A DNA stretch of 64,000 nucleotides from Alphaproteobacteria bacterium (GTDB lineage Bacteria > Pseudomonadota > Alphaproteobacteria > Ferrovibrionales > Ferrovibrionaceae), in NCBI GenBank assembly GCA_017307375.1, contig JAFKFH010000003.1, forward strand, positions 620,001-684,000, read 5' to 3'. Each line of letters opens with the position of its first letter. Position 1 is the stretch's first letter. The notes under the pieces were generated by a model that worked only from the letters and a program-made list of their open reading frames with translations, was not told the DNA's origin and did no database searches. Position numbers and translations under genes: made by a program. Below, piece after piece: positions 40,817-49,854 of the stretch.

Positions 40817-41390
40817 GCGCCTCTTTCCTATTGTCGAAGGGCACGGAGAGGTTGAGGCGGTCCCCGTCTTGCTGCGTAGATTGGTGAGCCACCGAGGCGT
40901 GACCGTAGCGCCGGCATTTCGTCTGCCCAGGACCAAGATGACCGACTGCCAGGAGTTCAGGAGCGCCATTGCCTATGGTGCCTTGAAAGCCGGACCTGCA
41001 GGCGGCGTTCTGGTCATCCTGGATGCGGATGACGACCCTGCCTGCAGAATCGGCCCCATGCTGCTCGACATCGCTCGGACGATGGCGCGCGATTGCCCCG
41101 TCGGATTGGTCGCGGCTGAGCGCGAGTTCGAGGCGTGGCTGTTGGCGTCGGCGCTATCGCTGAGGGGGCATCGGCGCGTTCGGGACGACGCGGTGCCACC
41201 CGCCAACCCCGAAGCGATCCGGGATGCAAAGGGATATCTGTCGGCCAATATTCTGTTGCCTGATAAACCCTATGCGCCAACGGTGGATCAGGCTGCGCTG
41301 ACCAGTTGGCTTGATCCGTCCCTGGCGCGCAGCTGTTCGTCTTTTCTTAAACTGGAAAGGGATGTCGAGCGTCTGCTCGCGTCCCGATAG
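40809..41390 (+). CDS. DUF4276-family TOPRIM-like protein, partner of the ATPase
   Basis: A 193-residue protein. The TOPRIM glutamate is in FPIVEGHGEVEAVPVLLRRL and the acidic motif is VLVILDADDDPAC, giving a plausible divalent-metal site for nucleic acid cleavage. EREFEAWLLAS is another DUF4276 mark. ATG at 40809 overlaps the stop of the ATPase gene by 8 bp; an in-frame ATG at 40788 is a less likely alternative. By analogy with OLD- and PARIS-type pairs, the ATPase may control this nuclease-like subunit. It is convergent with the metallophosphoesterase gene. Confidence 0.78.
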   Translation: MLERLFPIVEGHGEVEAVPVLLRRLVSHRGVTVAPAFRLPRTKMTDCQEFRSAIAYGALKAGPAGGVLVILDADDDPACRIGPMLLDIARTMARDCPVGLVAAEREFEAWLLASALSLRGHRRVRDDAVPPANPEAIRDAKGYLSANILLPDKPYAPTVDQAALTSWLDPSLARSCSSFLKLERDVERLLASR

Positions 41391-41392
41391 AC

Positions 41393-42256
41393 TCAGCGCC
41401 TTGCCGTCGCCGCGGCGGCCATGTGGTCGCGCAACGATCCGTAGGGCTGGGGGAAGTCCATCAGATTGTTGGGCGCCAGCGTCGACGGGCGGTGCAACGC
41501 CGCCTCGACCTGGTCACCCTCGAGGCGATAGACCAGAAAGCCGACTTCCTTCGCGCCGATCACCGGCTGGAACTCGTCGGGCAGGATGAAGGCGGTCGAC
41601 GGCCCCCAGCCGTGCAGCACGCCGTGCACGCGGGTCAGGCGATGCTGGTGGACATGGCCCGAGGCGACGAGGCGCAGGCGGGTGGGTGCCAGCAGGCCGA
41701 GCAGCCGTTCGCGCGCGGCTGGCACGACGTAGCGGTGGTTGACCTCGGTTTCGGCCGGATGGTTCAGGAACAGCGGCTTGTGGATGAACAGGGCCACCGG
41801 CCGGCCGCGCGCCGCATGGGCCTCGTCGGCTAGAAAATCCCACTGTTCCGCCTCGGCGGCGATGCCCGATCCCATCAGCTGGGCATTCAGTCCGATCAGC
41901 CGGAAGTCGCCGGCCTCCGCGCCCCACCAGTCCGGACCCCAATGCGCGATGAAGCGCGCGCGCCGCTCGGGCGTGACCGGCTGCTTCGGCGGATGGGCGC
42001 CACCCGGATTGTCGCCGAGATCGTGATTGCCGGGCACCACGCGCCAGGCCGACGCGATCGCGTCATGCATCGGCCGGGCGTGGGCATGGTCGGCGTCCAG
42101 ATCGGCACCGTTGACGGTGATGTCGCCGGTATTGACCACGAGGTCGGGATCGAGGTCGTCGAGCGCGGCGATCGTCGCCTCGAAGTTCGGCACGAACTGC
42201 GGCGCGGTGCCCGAGAGATGCGTGTCGGTGATATGGGCGATCGTGAAGGCGGGCAT
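41393..42256 (-). CDS. Calcineurin-like metallophosphoesterase (CpdA-like)
   Basis: A 287-residue protein. All metal motifs are present: DTHLSG (DxH), NTGDITVNG (GD), PGNHDLGDN (GNHD), the His in FIHKPLF, and ASGHVHQHR (GHxH). The layout is that of the class III cyclic nucleotide phosphodiesterase and related glycerophosphodiesterase group. It is divergent from the ugp-like ABC importer genes, so a glycerophosphodiester substrate is a reasonable guess. It ends 2 bp after the convergent TOPRIM-like gene. Confidence 0.85.
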   Translation of the reverse strand: MPAFTIAHITDTHLSGTAPQFVPNFEATIAALDDLDPDLVVNTGDITVNGADLDADHAHARPMHDAIASAWRVVPGNHDLGDNPGGAHPPKQPVTPERRARFIAHWGPDWWGAEAGDFRLIGLNAQLMGSGIAAEAEQWDFLADEAHAARGRPVALFIHKPLFLNHPAETEVNHRYVVPAARERLLGLLAPTRLRLVASGHVHQHRLTRVHGVLHGWGPSTAFILPDEFQPVIGAKEVGFLVYRLEGDQVEAALHRPSTLAPNNLMDFPQPYGSLRDHMAAAATARR

Positions 42257-42434
42257 GACCGGGGCTCCCTCGGGCAGAAACGATTGGGCGGCCGAGGGTG
42301 CGTGCCGCAGATGACGGCATGATGACGCCGTGCAATTTCATGCCCGAGTCGCGGAACGGCAAAAAAACCGTCATCGCTGCCCCTCAGGATGCGCCGCCCG
42401 GTAAACCCACCTGCGCATCAGAGAGGCGGCCGCC

Positions 42435-43688
42435 ATGATCCGATCGACGCTCCTTGCCGCTGCCGCCGTCCTCGGCCTCGCCGGGCCGGCCCTGGCCGAT
42501 ACCGAGATCGTCTTCTACCACTACCAGACCGGCGCCAGCCGCGAGGTGCTGAAGTCGATCATCGCCGATTTCGAGGGCGCGACGCCCGGGGTCAAGGTCC
42601 GCGAGATCTTCAAGTCGTCGGAAACCATCACGGCCGACGTCCAATCGGCGCTGGCCGCGCGCCGGCCGGTCGATATCGCCACGGTGATCGGCAAGAACAT
42701 CAATTTCTTCCTGACCAACACGCCCGCCGTGGCGCTGAACGAAGATCCGGCCAAGGCCCCGTGGCTCGACAACTACCTGCCGAACTTCCTCGATCTGGGC
42801 CGGGTCGGCGGCAAGGTCTATGCGATCCCGCATGCCTATGGCACGCCGATGCTCTACGTCAACAAGACGCTGTTCGCCGAGGCCGGGCTCGATCCGAACA
42901 AGCTGCCCCGGACCTGGGACGAGGTGATCGCCGCCGCCCAGGCGGTGACGGCCAGGACCAAGGCCGCCGGCGTCGCGCAGCTGCAGGCCTCGTCCAAGGA
43001 TTACGGGACGATGCTGATGGTGACCGCCGCCGGCGCCGAGTATCTCTCGAAGGACGGCACCCGGGCCCTGTTCGACAGCCCGAAGGGCATCGCGGCGCTG
43101 CAGATGTGGCAGGACCTCGCCGTCAAGTACAAGGTGATGCCGATCGCCGACGATCGCCAGTGGACCGCCGCGTTCCAGGGCGGGCGGATGGCGATGTACA
43201 TCAACTCGTCGGCCGGGCTGCGCGGCTTCGTCGACGGCAGCGCCGGCAAGTTCGAACTGGGCGTGGCGCAGTATCCGCTGTTCGGCAATGAACCGCGCCG
43301 GGTGCCGAATTCCGGCGCCGCGCTGATGCTCTACGCCCCGGCCGGCGAGAAGCGCGATGCTGCGCTCAAGTTCCTCGGCCATCTGTCGAAGCGCGAGGTG
43401 TCGAACCGCTGGTCGCGCGAGACCGGCTACATGCCGCTGGCCAAGGATCCGCTGGCCGATCCGGCGATGAAGCGCTACGTCGAGGAATTCCCGCTGGTCG
43501 CGCCGGTCATCGCCCAGATGGCCGAGACCGTGCCGACCGCCGTCTGGCCCGAAAAGGGCACGCTCGAGGCCCAGAACATCGTTTCCAACCTGATCGACGA
43601 CCTGTGGGCCGGCAAGGCGCCGGCGGCCGTGCTGGTGCCGGATGCCGCCAAGCGGATGAACCAGGCGCTGGCGGCCAACAAGCAGTGA
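42435..43688 (+). CDS. ugpB: ABC transporter substrate-binding protein, UgpB-like
   Basis: A 417-residue periplasmic binding protein of extracellular solute-binding family 1. The signal peptide is MIRSTLLAAAAVLGLAGPALA. The mature start TEIVFYHYQTGASREVLKSI, then DIATVIGKNINFF, PHAYGTPMLYVNKTLFAEAG and SSAGLRGFVDG fit UgpB-type proteins that bind sn-glycerol-3-phosphate or its diesters. It leads a four-gene importer operon with two permeases and an ATPase. Other sugar-type ligands cannot be excluded. Confidence 0.85.
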   Translation: MIRSTLLAAAAVLGLAGPALADTEIVFYHYQTGASREVLKSIIADFEGATPGVKVREIFKSSETITADVQSALAARRPVDIATVIGKNINFFLTNTPAVALNEDPAKAPWLDNYLPNFLDLGRVGGKVYAIPHAYGTPMLYVNKTLFAEAGLDPNKLPRTWDEVIAAAQAVTARTKAAGVAQLQASSKDYGTMLMVTAAGAEYLSKDGTRALFDSPKGIAALQMWQDLAVKYKVMPIADDRQWTAAFQGGRMAMYINSSAGLRGFVDGSAGKFELGVAQYPLFGNEPRRVPNSGAALMLYAPAGEKRDAALKFLGHLSKREVSNRWSRETGYMPLAKDPLADPAMKRYVEEFPLVAPVIAQMAETVPTAVWPEKGTLEAQNIVSNLIDDLWAGKAPAAVLVPDAAKRMNQALAANKQ

Positions 43689-44575
43689 CGCCGTCCGGCC
43701 GCGCCAGGCCCAGCATCGCCTGGGCCTATCTGGCCCCGATCCTGGTGCTGATGGCGGTCTTCACCTACTGGCCGTTCATCCACACGCTCTACCTGAGCTT
43801 CGTGTCCTGGAACCTCAATCCGGGTCAGCCGACGAAATGGGTCGGGCTGGCCAACTACGAGGGCGTTGCCGGCTCGCCGCTGTTTGCCGCGGCGGCGCGC
43901 AACACGCTGATCTACATCGCGGCCGGCATTCCGCTGAAGGTCCTGCTGCCGATCCCGCTGGCGGTCGCGGTCTGGAGCTTCGGTGCCGGCGGGCATGTCT
44001 ATCGCACCATCCTGTTCCTGCCGACGCTGCTTTCCTTCGTCGTCGTCGCGGTGGCGTGGAGCTGGCTGCTCAGCCCGCTGGGCGGCTACATGCAGCAGTT
44101 CCTGGGGCTGTTCGGCCTTGGCATGCCCAACCTGCTCGCCGATCCCGACTGGGCGATCTGGGTGGTGCTGGGCCTGTCGTCGTGGAAGATCCTCGGCTTC
44201 AACATGCTGCTCTATCTCGCCGGCCTCGCCTCGATCAACCGGCACTATATCGAAGCCATGCGCCTCGACGGCGCCGGCGACTGGGCGGTGCTGCGGCATC
44301 TGATCTGGCCGCTGCTGACCCCGACCACGTTCTTCGTCCTGGTCTCGACCGTGGTGTTCACGATCCAGCAGGTCTTCACCCCGATCGACGTGATGACCCA
44401 GGGCGGGCCGTCGAACGCGACGACCAACCTGTTCTACATGGTCTACCAGTACACCTTCCTGACCTTCAACGTCGGCTATGGCGCCGCCGGCACGGTGCTG
44501 CTGTTCGTGCTGCTGCTGTTCGTGACGCTGGTGAAGGTCGGGCTGCTCGACCGCCATGTCCAGTACAAGCAATAG
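43685..44575 (+). CDS. ugpA: ABC transporter permease, UgpA-like
   Basis: A 296-residue permease with six hydrophobic segments. GTG at 43685 overlaps the ugpB stop (GTGA), and the product starts TPSGRARPSIAWAYLAPILV. The cytoplasmic EAA loop is YIEAMRLDGAGDWAVLRHLIWPLL, which contacts the ATPase. It should form the channel with the second permease. Substrate assignment follows ugpB. Confidence 0.85.
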   Translation: MTPSGRARPSIAWAYLAPILVLMAVFTYWPFIHTLYLSFVSWNLNPGQPTKWVGLANYEGVAGSPLFAAAARNTLIYIAAGIPLKVLLPIPLAVAVWSFGAGGHVYRTILFLPTLLSFVVVAVAWSWLLSPLGGYMQQFLGLFGLGMPNLLADPDWAIWVVLGLSSWKILGFNMLLYLAGLASINRHYIEAMRLDGAGDWAVLRHLIWPLLTPTTFFVLVSTVVFTIQQVFTPIDVMTQGGPSNATTNLFYMVYQYTFLTFNVGYGAAGTVLLFVLLLFVTLVKVGLLDRHVQYKQ

Positions 44576-45397
44576 ATGGAACTGACCCGCCCCTGGAAGG
44601 TGATCGGCCACGCGCTGCTGACGCTGGCCTCGCTGGCCGTGCTGGTGCCGATGGCGCTGGTGGTGCTGGCGGCCTTCAAGCCGCATAACGAGATCTTCTC
44701 CAGCGTCCCCTGGCCGCAGAACCCGACCTGGGGCAATTTCGTCGCGCTGTTCCGCGACATGCCGTTCGGCCAGTATCTCTGGAACACGGCCGGCACCACG
44801 GTCCTGCGCGTCGGCGGCCAGATCGTCATCGCCATCCTGACCGCCTACGGCTTTGCCCGCTGGCAGTTCCGCGGCCGCGACGTGGCCTTTGCCCTGGTGC
44901 TGGGCGCGATGATGATCCCGCACCAGCTGACGATGATCCCGATCTACATCATGATGGGCAATCTCGGCTGGTTCGACAGCTGGACCGCCCTGATCGTGCC
45001 CAACCTGGCGATGCCGTTCGCGGTATTCCTGCTGCGGCAGCATTTCCTGGCCTTCCCGCCGGAACTCTACGATGCCGCCGAGATGGACGGGGCCGGCCAC
45101 TGGCGCGCCCTGTGGCTCGTCGTCGTCCCCAATCTCGGTCCCGCCCTGTCGGCCCTGGTCGTCGTGCTCTTCATCGATTGCTGGAACGAGTACTTCTGGC
45201 CGCTGCTGGTCACCGATTCCGACCATGCCCGCACCCTGCAGGTCGGCATCAGGCAATATCTGCAGGAGGAAATGGCCGATGCCTACGGGCCGTTGATGGC
45301 CGGGGTCACGCTGGTCAGCCTGCCGGCCCTCGCCGTCTTCTTCGCCTTCCAGCGGCGGGTGATGGATACGTTCGTCTCGTCGGGCTTGAAGGGGTAG
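44576..45397 (+). CDS. ugpE: ABC transporter permease, UgpE-like
   Basis: A 273-residue permease with six transmembrane helices. The EAA loop is ELYDAAEMDGAGHWRALWLVV. The conserved AAFKPHNEIFSS after the first helix and the end FVSSGLKG are typical of UgpE/MalG-type subunits. Its ATG directly follows the ugpA stop codon with no spacer, indicating translational coupling. Confidence 0.86.
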   Translation: MELTRPWKVIGHALLTLASLAVLVPMALVVLAAFKPHNEIFSSVPWPQNPTWGNFVALFRDMPFGQYLWNTAGTTVLRVGGQIVIAILTAYGFARWQFRGRDVAFALVLGAMMIPHQLTMIPIYIMMGNLGWFDSWTALIVPNLAMPFAVFLLRQHFLAFPPELYDAAEMDGAGHWRALWLVVVPNLGPALSALVVVLFIDCWNEYFWPLLVTDSDHARTLQVGIRQYLQEEMADAYGPLMAGVTLVSLPALAVFFAFQRRVMDTFVSSGLKG

Positions 45398-45403
45398 ATC
45401 GCC

Positions 45404-46432
45404 ATGGCCGACATCGTCTTCGACGGCATCGAAAAGCGTTTCGGCACGGTGGCGGCCGTCGCCCGCTTCGACCTTGATATCGGCCATGGCGAGTTCGTCG
45501 TCCTGGTCGGCCCGTCGGGCTGCGGCAAGACCACGTCGCTGCGCATGCTGGCCGGGCTGGAGCAGCCGACGGCCGGACGCATCCGCCTCGGCCCCGACGA
45601 CATCACCGACCGTCCGCCGCGCGAGCGCAACATCGCCATGGTGTTCCAGAGCTACGCCCTCTATCCCCACATGACCGTGGCGGAGAACATCGGCTTCTCG
45701 CTGCGGCTGAAGCGGATGAGCAAGCGCGAGATCGCCGCCGAAGTCGCCCAGGCGGCGGCGACGATGGGGATCGAGGGGTTGCTCGAGCGCAAGCCGCGCG
45801 AGCTGTCGGGCGGCCAGCGCCAGCGCGTCGCGGTCTGCCGCGCGATCGTGCGCCGGCCGCAAGCGTTCCTGTTCGACGAGCCGCTCTCGAACCTCGATGC
45901 GCGGCTGCGCGCCAGCGCCCGGGCCGAGATCCGTACCCTGCAGCAGCGGCTGGGGGTCACCGCCGTCTATGTCACCCACGACCAGGTCGAAGCGATGACG
46001 ATGGCCGACCGCATGGTGGTGATGAAGGACGGCCATATCCAGCAGATCGGCCGGCCGCTCGACGTCTATGCCCATCCGGCCAACGCCTTCGTCGCCGGCT
46101 TCATCGGCGCGCCGGCGATGAACCTGCTGCCGCTGGCGCGCGCACCGTTCGCTGCGGCCGGGCCGGCGGATGCGCTGGTTGGCGTGCGGCCGGAGGATAT
46201 CCGGCTCGATCCGGCGTCCTGCATCCGGCCGCAGCCGTTCCAGGCCCGGCTGCGTCATGTCGAGGCGCTGGGCGCCGAAAGCCTGCTGCATCTCGATCAC
46301 GATGGCCTGGCCCTGCAGATGCGCCTGCCCGGCAGCTGGCAGGGGGCCGAGCTGCCACAGTTTTTTGTCGATGCGGCGCGGCTTCATCTATTCTGCGGCC
46401 GGACCGGCGCGCGTTTGCCGGCAAGCGTCTGA
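45404..46432 (+). CDS. ugpC: ABC transporter ATP-binding protein, UgpC-like
   Basis: A 342-residue ATPase of the MalK/UgpC group. Walker A is [10 protein letters not shown], the signature is [15 protein letters not shown], Walker B is [15 protein letters not shown], and the switch is [15 protein letters not shown]. The C-terminal TOBE/OB region begins near residue 235. It is slightly shorter than typical UgpC. The gene is 6 bp after ugpE and 10 bp before the phosphatase gene, so the operon has five members. Confidence 0.9.
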   Translation: MADIVFDGIEKRFGTVAAVARFDLDIGHGEFVVLVGPSGCGKTTSLRMLAGLEQPTAGRIRLGPDDITDRPPRERNIAMVFQSYALYPHMTVAENIGFSLRLKRMSKREIAAEVAQAAATMGIEGLLERKPRELSGGQRQRVAVCRAIVRRPQAFLFDEPLSNLDARLRASARAEIRTLQQRLGVTAVYVTHDQVEAMTMADRMVVMKDGHIQQIGRPLDVYAHPANAFVAGFIGAPAMNLLPLARAPFAAAGPADALVGVRPEDIRLDPASCIRPQPFQARLRHVEALGAESLLHLDHDGLALQMRLPGSWQGAELPQFFVDAARLHLFCGRTGARLPASV

Positions 46433-46442
46433 GGGTGCCCGC

Positions 46443-47180
46443 ATGACCGAACTTCCCCGCCGCCTCGACCTGTCGGGCGTGACCAACTTCCGCGATCTCG
46501 GCGGCTATGCCACGGCCGACGGACGCCGGCTGCGCTGGCGTCGCCTGTTCCGGTCCAGCCATCTCGGCGCGCTGGCCGATGGCGACCGCGCGACGCTCGA
46601 CACGCTCGGCATCACCACGATCTGCGATTTCCGCGGCGTGGACGAGGCGGCATTGCGCCCCAGCGCGCTCGGCCGCGCCGAAGTCGTCCCGCTGTCGATC
46701 GAACCGTCGGTGGTGCCGCAGTTGCAGCGGCTCGTCGCCTCGGGCGAGCCCGTGACCGGCGCCGCCGTGCTGGCGATGATGCAGGCGACCTACCGGGCCT
46801 ATGTCCGCGATCATGCCGGGCGCTATGCCGAGCTGTTCCGGCAGCTGCTCAAGGGTGGCCCGCTGGTCTTCCATTGCTCGGCCGGCAAGGACCGCACCGG
46901 GGTCGGTGCGGCGCTGACGCTTTCGGCCCTCGGCGTCGACCGCGACACCATCGTCGCCGACTACCTGCTGACCAACCAGTACTGGCGCGAGGACGGCTCG
47001 AACGCCCGCGCCCTGCCGGAGGAGGCGATGGCGGTGCTGGGGCGGGTCGACGAGCGGCTGCTGGCCGCCGCCTTCGCCGCGATCGAAGACGATCACGGCA
47101 GCGTCGACGGCTTCCTGGCCGCGATCGGGGTCGGCCCGGCCGAACGCGCGCGTCTGGCCGAGCTCTACCTCGAAGGCTGA
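46443..47180 (+). CDS. Tyrosine-specific protein phosphatase (Y_phosphatase3 family)
   Basis: A 245-residue phosphatase. N-terminal VTNFRDLGGYATADGRRLR, then LFRSSHLGAL and the CX5R active site FHCSAGKDRTGVGAAL with DYLLTNQYW downstream. This group of atypical phosphatases acts on phosphotyrosine or phosphoinositides. It follows ugpC by 10 bp, so it may process a phosphorylated transported compound or regulate the importer; neither is shown. Confidence 0.88.
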   Translation: MTELPRRLDLSGVTNFRDLGGYATADGRRLRWRRLFRSSHLGALADGDRATLDTLGITTICDFRGVDEAALRPSALGRAEVVPLSIEPSVVPQLQRLVASGEPVTGAAVLAMMQATYRAYVRDHAGRYAELFRQLLKGGPLVFHCSAGKDRTGVGAALTLSALGVDRDTIVADYLLTNQYWREDGSNARALPEEAMAVLGRVDERLLAAAFAAIEDDHGSVDGFLAAIGVGPAERARLAELYLEG

Positions 47181-47184
47181 CGCT

Positions 47185-47622
47185 TCAGCCGACCACCAGC
47201 CGTTCCAGTGCCGCGCGCAGCCGCGGCGGGATCGGTGTCGGGGTCTGGGGACCGCGTTCGACGAAGACATGCACGAAATGGCCGGTTGCCGCCGGGGTCT
47301 CGACGCCCTGGCGATACAAGGCGATCTCGTAGCGGACCGACGACGTGCCGAGCTTGGCGACCCTGAGGCAGGCATCGATCACTTCCGGGAACGCCAGCGA
47401 CTGATGGAACTGGCAGAAGGTCTCGACCGCCAGGCCGACGATCGTGCCGTTGGCGATGTCGAGGCCGCCTTCGCGGATCAGGTACTCGTTCACCACCGTG
47501 TCGAAATAGGAATAGTAGACCACGTTGTTGACGTGGCCGTAGATGTCGTTGTCCATCCAGCGCGTCGGGATCGCCAGGCTGTGGCGGTAGGTGGCGCGGG
47601 TCTCGGTCTTGCGTTCGCTCAT
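47185..47622 (-). CDS. Hotdog-fold acyl-CoA thioesterase (YbgC/4HBT-like)
   Basis: A 145-residue hotdog protein with TRWMDNDIYGHVNNVVYYSYFDT, where Asp and HVNN mark the active site, then QFHQSLAFPEVID and ATGHFVHVFVERG. It likely hydrolyses short- or branched-chain acyl-CoA. Its ATG shares one base with the stop of the alcohol dehydrogenase gene (TGATG), so the two are coupled. It is convergent with the phosphatase gene, 4 bp apart. Confidence 0.87.
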   Translation of the reverse strand: MSERKTETRATYRHSLAIPTRWMDNDIYGHVNNVVYYSYFDTVVNEYLIREGGLDIANGTIVGLAVETFCQFHQSLAFPEVIDACLRVAKLGTSSVRYEIALYRQGVETPAATGHFVHVFVERGPQTPTPIPPRLRAALERLVVG

Positions 47623-48779
47623 CACCAGGCCTGCTCGTAGATCGCCAGCGCGTCGGCCTCGGTCACTTCGCGCGGATTGTTGACCAGCAGCCGGGTCTGG
47701 TTCATCGCGTCGCGGGCCAGCATCGGCAGCTGGTTGTGGCTGATCCCGACCTGGCGCAGACGTTTTTCCAGCCCGACATCGTCGATCAGCGCTTCCAGCC
47801 CGGCGACCAGGCCCGCGGCTGCCTCGTCGTCGCCGGCGAAGTGGCGGTCGGGACAGACCAGCCGCCCCAGCTCGGCATAGTGCGCGGTGGCGGCGCTCAG
47901 GTTGAAGCGCAGCACATGCGGCAGCATCAGGGCGTTGGACAGGCCATGCGGGACATGGAAATGCCCGCCGACCGGATAGGCCAGCGCATGGACCGCGGCG
48001 ACCGGCGCGTTGGCGAAGGCCATGCCGGCGAGCAAGGCGCCGAGCAGCATGGCCGAGCGGGCGTCGCGGTCGCGCGCCCCGTCGCCGCAGACATGGCGCA
48101 GGTTGCGGCCGAGCAGGGTCAGCGCCTCGCGGGCCAGCGCGTCCGAGACCGGGTTCTTCTTGATCTTCGAGGTGAAGGCCTCGATCGCATGGACCATCGC
48201 GTCGACCCCGGTCGCCGCGGTGACGTGACGGGGCAGGCCGAGCGTCAGGTCGGCATCGAGCAGCGCGACGTCGGGCAGCAGCAGCGGCGAGACGACGCCC
48301 TTCTTCTCCGATTCGCCCGTCGTGATGATCGCGATCCCGGTGACTTCCGATCCCGTGCCGGCCGTGGTCGGCACCTGCACCAGCGGCAGCCGCCGGCCGC
48401 GGGCATTGCCGACGCCGTAGACCTCGTCCAGGCGCTGGCCGGCGATCGGCAGGAAGGCGGCGAGCTTGGCGACATCCATCGACGAGCCGCCGCCGAAGCC
48501 CACCACGCCGTCGACGCGCTCGGCCCGGGCCAGGGCGGTCACCGCGTGGACGATCGCCTCCGGCGGATCGGCGACCACCTGGTCGTAGACGGCGACGCCG
48601 ATTCCGGCCGCCTTGAGCGAGTCCAGCGCGGCGTCGAACAGCCCGAGTTTCGCCACGCCCGGGTCGGTGACCAGCAGCGCGCGGGTGACGCCGAGATCGG
48701 CCATCAGCGGCCCCAGTTTCGCGCTTGCCCCCGGTTCGCAGAGCACCCGGCGCGTGGTTTCGAAACTCAAGGCGACCAT
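47622..48779 (-). CDS. Iron-containing alcohol dehydrogenase (group III)
   Basis: A 385-residue dehydrogenase. Cofactor-binding GFGGGSSMDVAKLAAF and PTTAGTGSEVTGIAII, and metal-ligand segments DAMVHAIEAFTS and HALAYPVGGHFHVPHGLSNALMLP, read in two parts, supply the expected Asp and His residues. It interconverts an alcohol and aldehyde/ketone with NAD(P). ATG at 48779 starts MVALSFETTRRVLCEPG, matching family starts; upstream in-frame sequence lies in the divergent promoter region. Coupled to the thioesterase gene. Confidence 0.9.
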   Translation of the reverse strand: MVALSFETTRRVLCEPGASAKLGPLMADLGVTRALLVTDPGVAKLGLFDAALDSLKAAGIGVAVYDQVVADPPEAIVHAVTALARAERVDGVVGFGGGSSMDVAKLAAFLPIAGQRLDEVYGVGNARGRRLPLVQVPTTAGTGSEVTGIAIITTGESEKKGVVSPLLLPDVALLDADLTLGLPRHVTAATGVDAMVHAIEAFTSKIKKNPVSDALAREALTLLGRNLRHVCGDGARDRDARSAMLLGALLAGMAFANAPVAAVHALAYPVGGHFHVPHGLSNALMLPHVLRFNLSAATAHYAELGRLVCPDRHFAGDDEAAAGLVAGLEALIDDVGLEKRLRQVGISHNQLPMLARDAMNQTRLLVNNPREVTEADALAIYEQAW

Positions 48780-48837
48780 TGCTGTTTCCTCTCCCTTTTG
48801 CCCCAGCCGGCAATTCGATGCTATGGGAAGGTCTAGC

Positions 48838-49854
48838 ATGACCTCGACCCTGTTATCGACCCTCGCCCGCGCGATGTTTCCGCTGGACGGCGCCATTCCG
48901 GAACTGGTGCCGGGCATCGTCGCCGCCATCGACGGCATCGCGCCGCGCGCCCTCGCCCGTTTCGGCTTCGTCGACCTGACGGCGGGATCCTGCCTGATGC
49001 CGCTCTATTACGGCGCGCGCGGCGCAGGCCGCCTCGTCGTCAACGACGCCGCCGAGCGCACCGCCGTCGCCGCCCGGGCCCTGTGGGGCGGCGTGAGCCT
49101 CGACTGGACGACCGTCGAACGGCTGGTGACGACGCCGGCCCCGCGGCTGCGGCCGCATGTCCCCAGCTTCCATTTCGCCTGCGACTACCTGCTGGAACCG
49201 GCAGCAGACGTCTTCGACCGGCTTTACTTCGCCGAGGTGCCGGCGCGGGCCGCACCGGCATACCGCTATCTGGCGCTGCTCTGGGCACAGGGCTTCGCGA
49301 TGGACGACGACCAGAAGTTCCCGGTGCTGATGACCCACGATCCGGCCCAGATCGCCGAACTCGACGGCGGCTGGTGGGACGCCTATATCGCGCGCGCGGC
49401 GGCGCCGCTCGAGGCGCTGGCGCCGGTCGTGGCGCGGATCAACGAGGCGATGGGCCTGCAGCGGCCCGGCTCGGTCGAGGTCCATTGCGAGGATCTCGCC
49501 ACCCTGGTCGGCCGGCTCGCCCTGGACCGCGACTGCGTCGTCGCCGTCAACCCGCCGACCAACGGCATCGACGAATACGTGGTCGACGACCAGATCGTCC
49601 ATTCGCTGCTGGCCAACCGCATGATCCCGCTGACCCGCAGCCGGGAAACGCCCGCCGCATTCTGGGAGGCGCGGGTGCGTGCGGCGCTGCAGGCCCTGCC
49701 GCGCGGCGCTCATGCGCTGGTGTTCGGCGGCGACGGGGCGATGACTTTGAACGCCTGCCGCAAGGTCTGGCAGGCCTATGGCCCGATCGTGCACGAACAC
49801 CCGCTGCGCCGGCGGCGCCGCGACGCGGCCTGGGCCCTCGTCAGGCGGGGATGA
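48838..49854 (+). CDS. D12-class DNA adenine methylase-like fold protein (divergent)
   Basis: A 338-residue protein. DLTAGSCLMPLYYGARG near residue 46 resembles the AdoMet-binding FxGSG motif, followed by an acidic VVNDAAERT segment. The segment CVVAVNPPTNGIDEYVVDDQ resembles the catalytic DPPY/NPPF motif of amino-methyltransferases, here NPPT. The order of motifs is that of D12 (Dam-like) enzymes, but sequence similarity is low. It may be a diverged methylase or a non-catalytic relative. No restriction enzyme gene is adjacent. It overlaps the M23 gene by 4 bp (ATGA). Confidence 0.5.
   Translation: MTSTLLSTLARAMFPLDGAIPELVPGIVAAIDGIAPRALARFGFVDLTAGSCLMPLYYGARGAGRLVVNDAAERTAVAARALWGGVSLDWTTVERLVTTPAPRLRPHVPSFHFACDYLLEPAADVFDRLYFAEVPARAAPAYRYLALLWAQGFAMDDDQKFPVLMTHDPAQIAELDGGWWDAYIARAAAPLEALAPVVARINEAMGLQRPGSVEVHCEDLATLVGRLALDRDCVVAVNPPTNGIDEYVVDDQIVHSLLANRMIPLTRSRETPAAFWEARVRAALQALPRGAHALVFGGDGAMTLNACRKVWQAYGPIVHEHPLRRRRRDAAWALVRRG

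Noticed and set aside
43475-46387. A 970-codon open frame on the minus strand
   Set aside because: It covers the ugp genes antisense and has only low-complexity His/Gln/Arg/Asp-rich sequence; the plus-strand genes have full motif sets.
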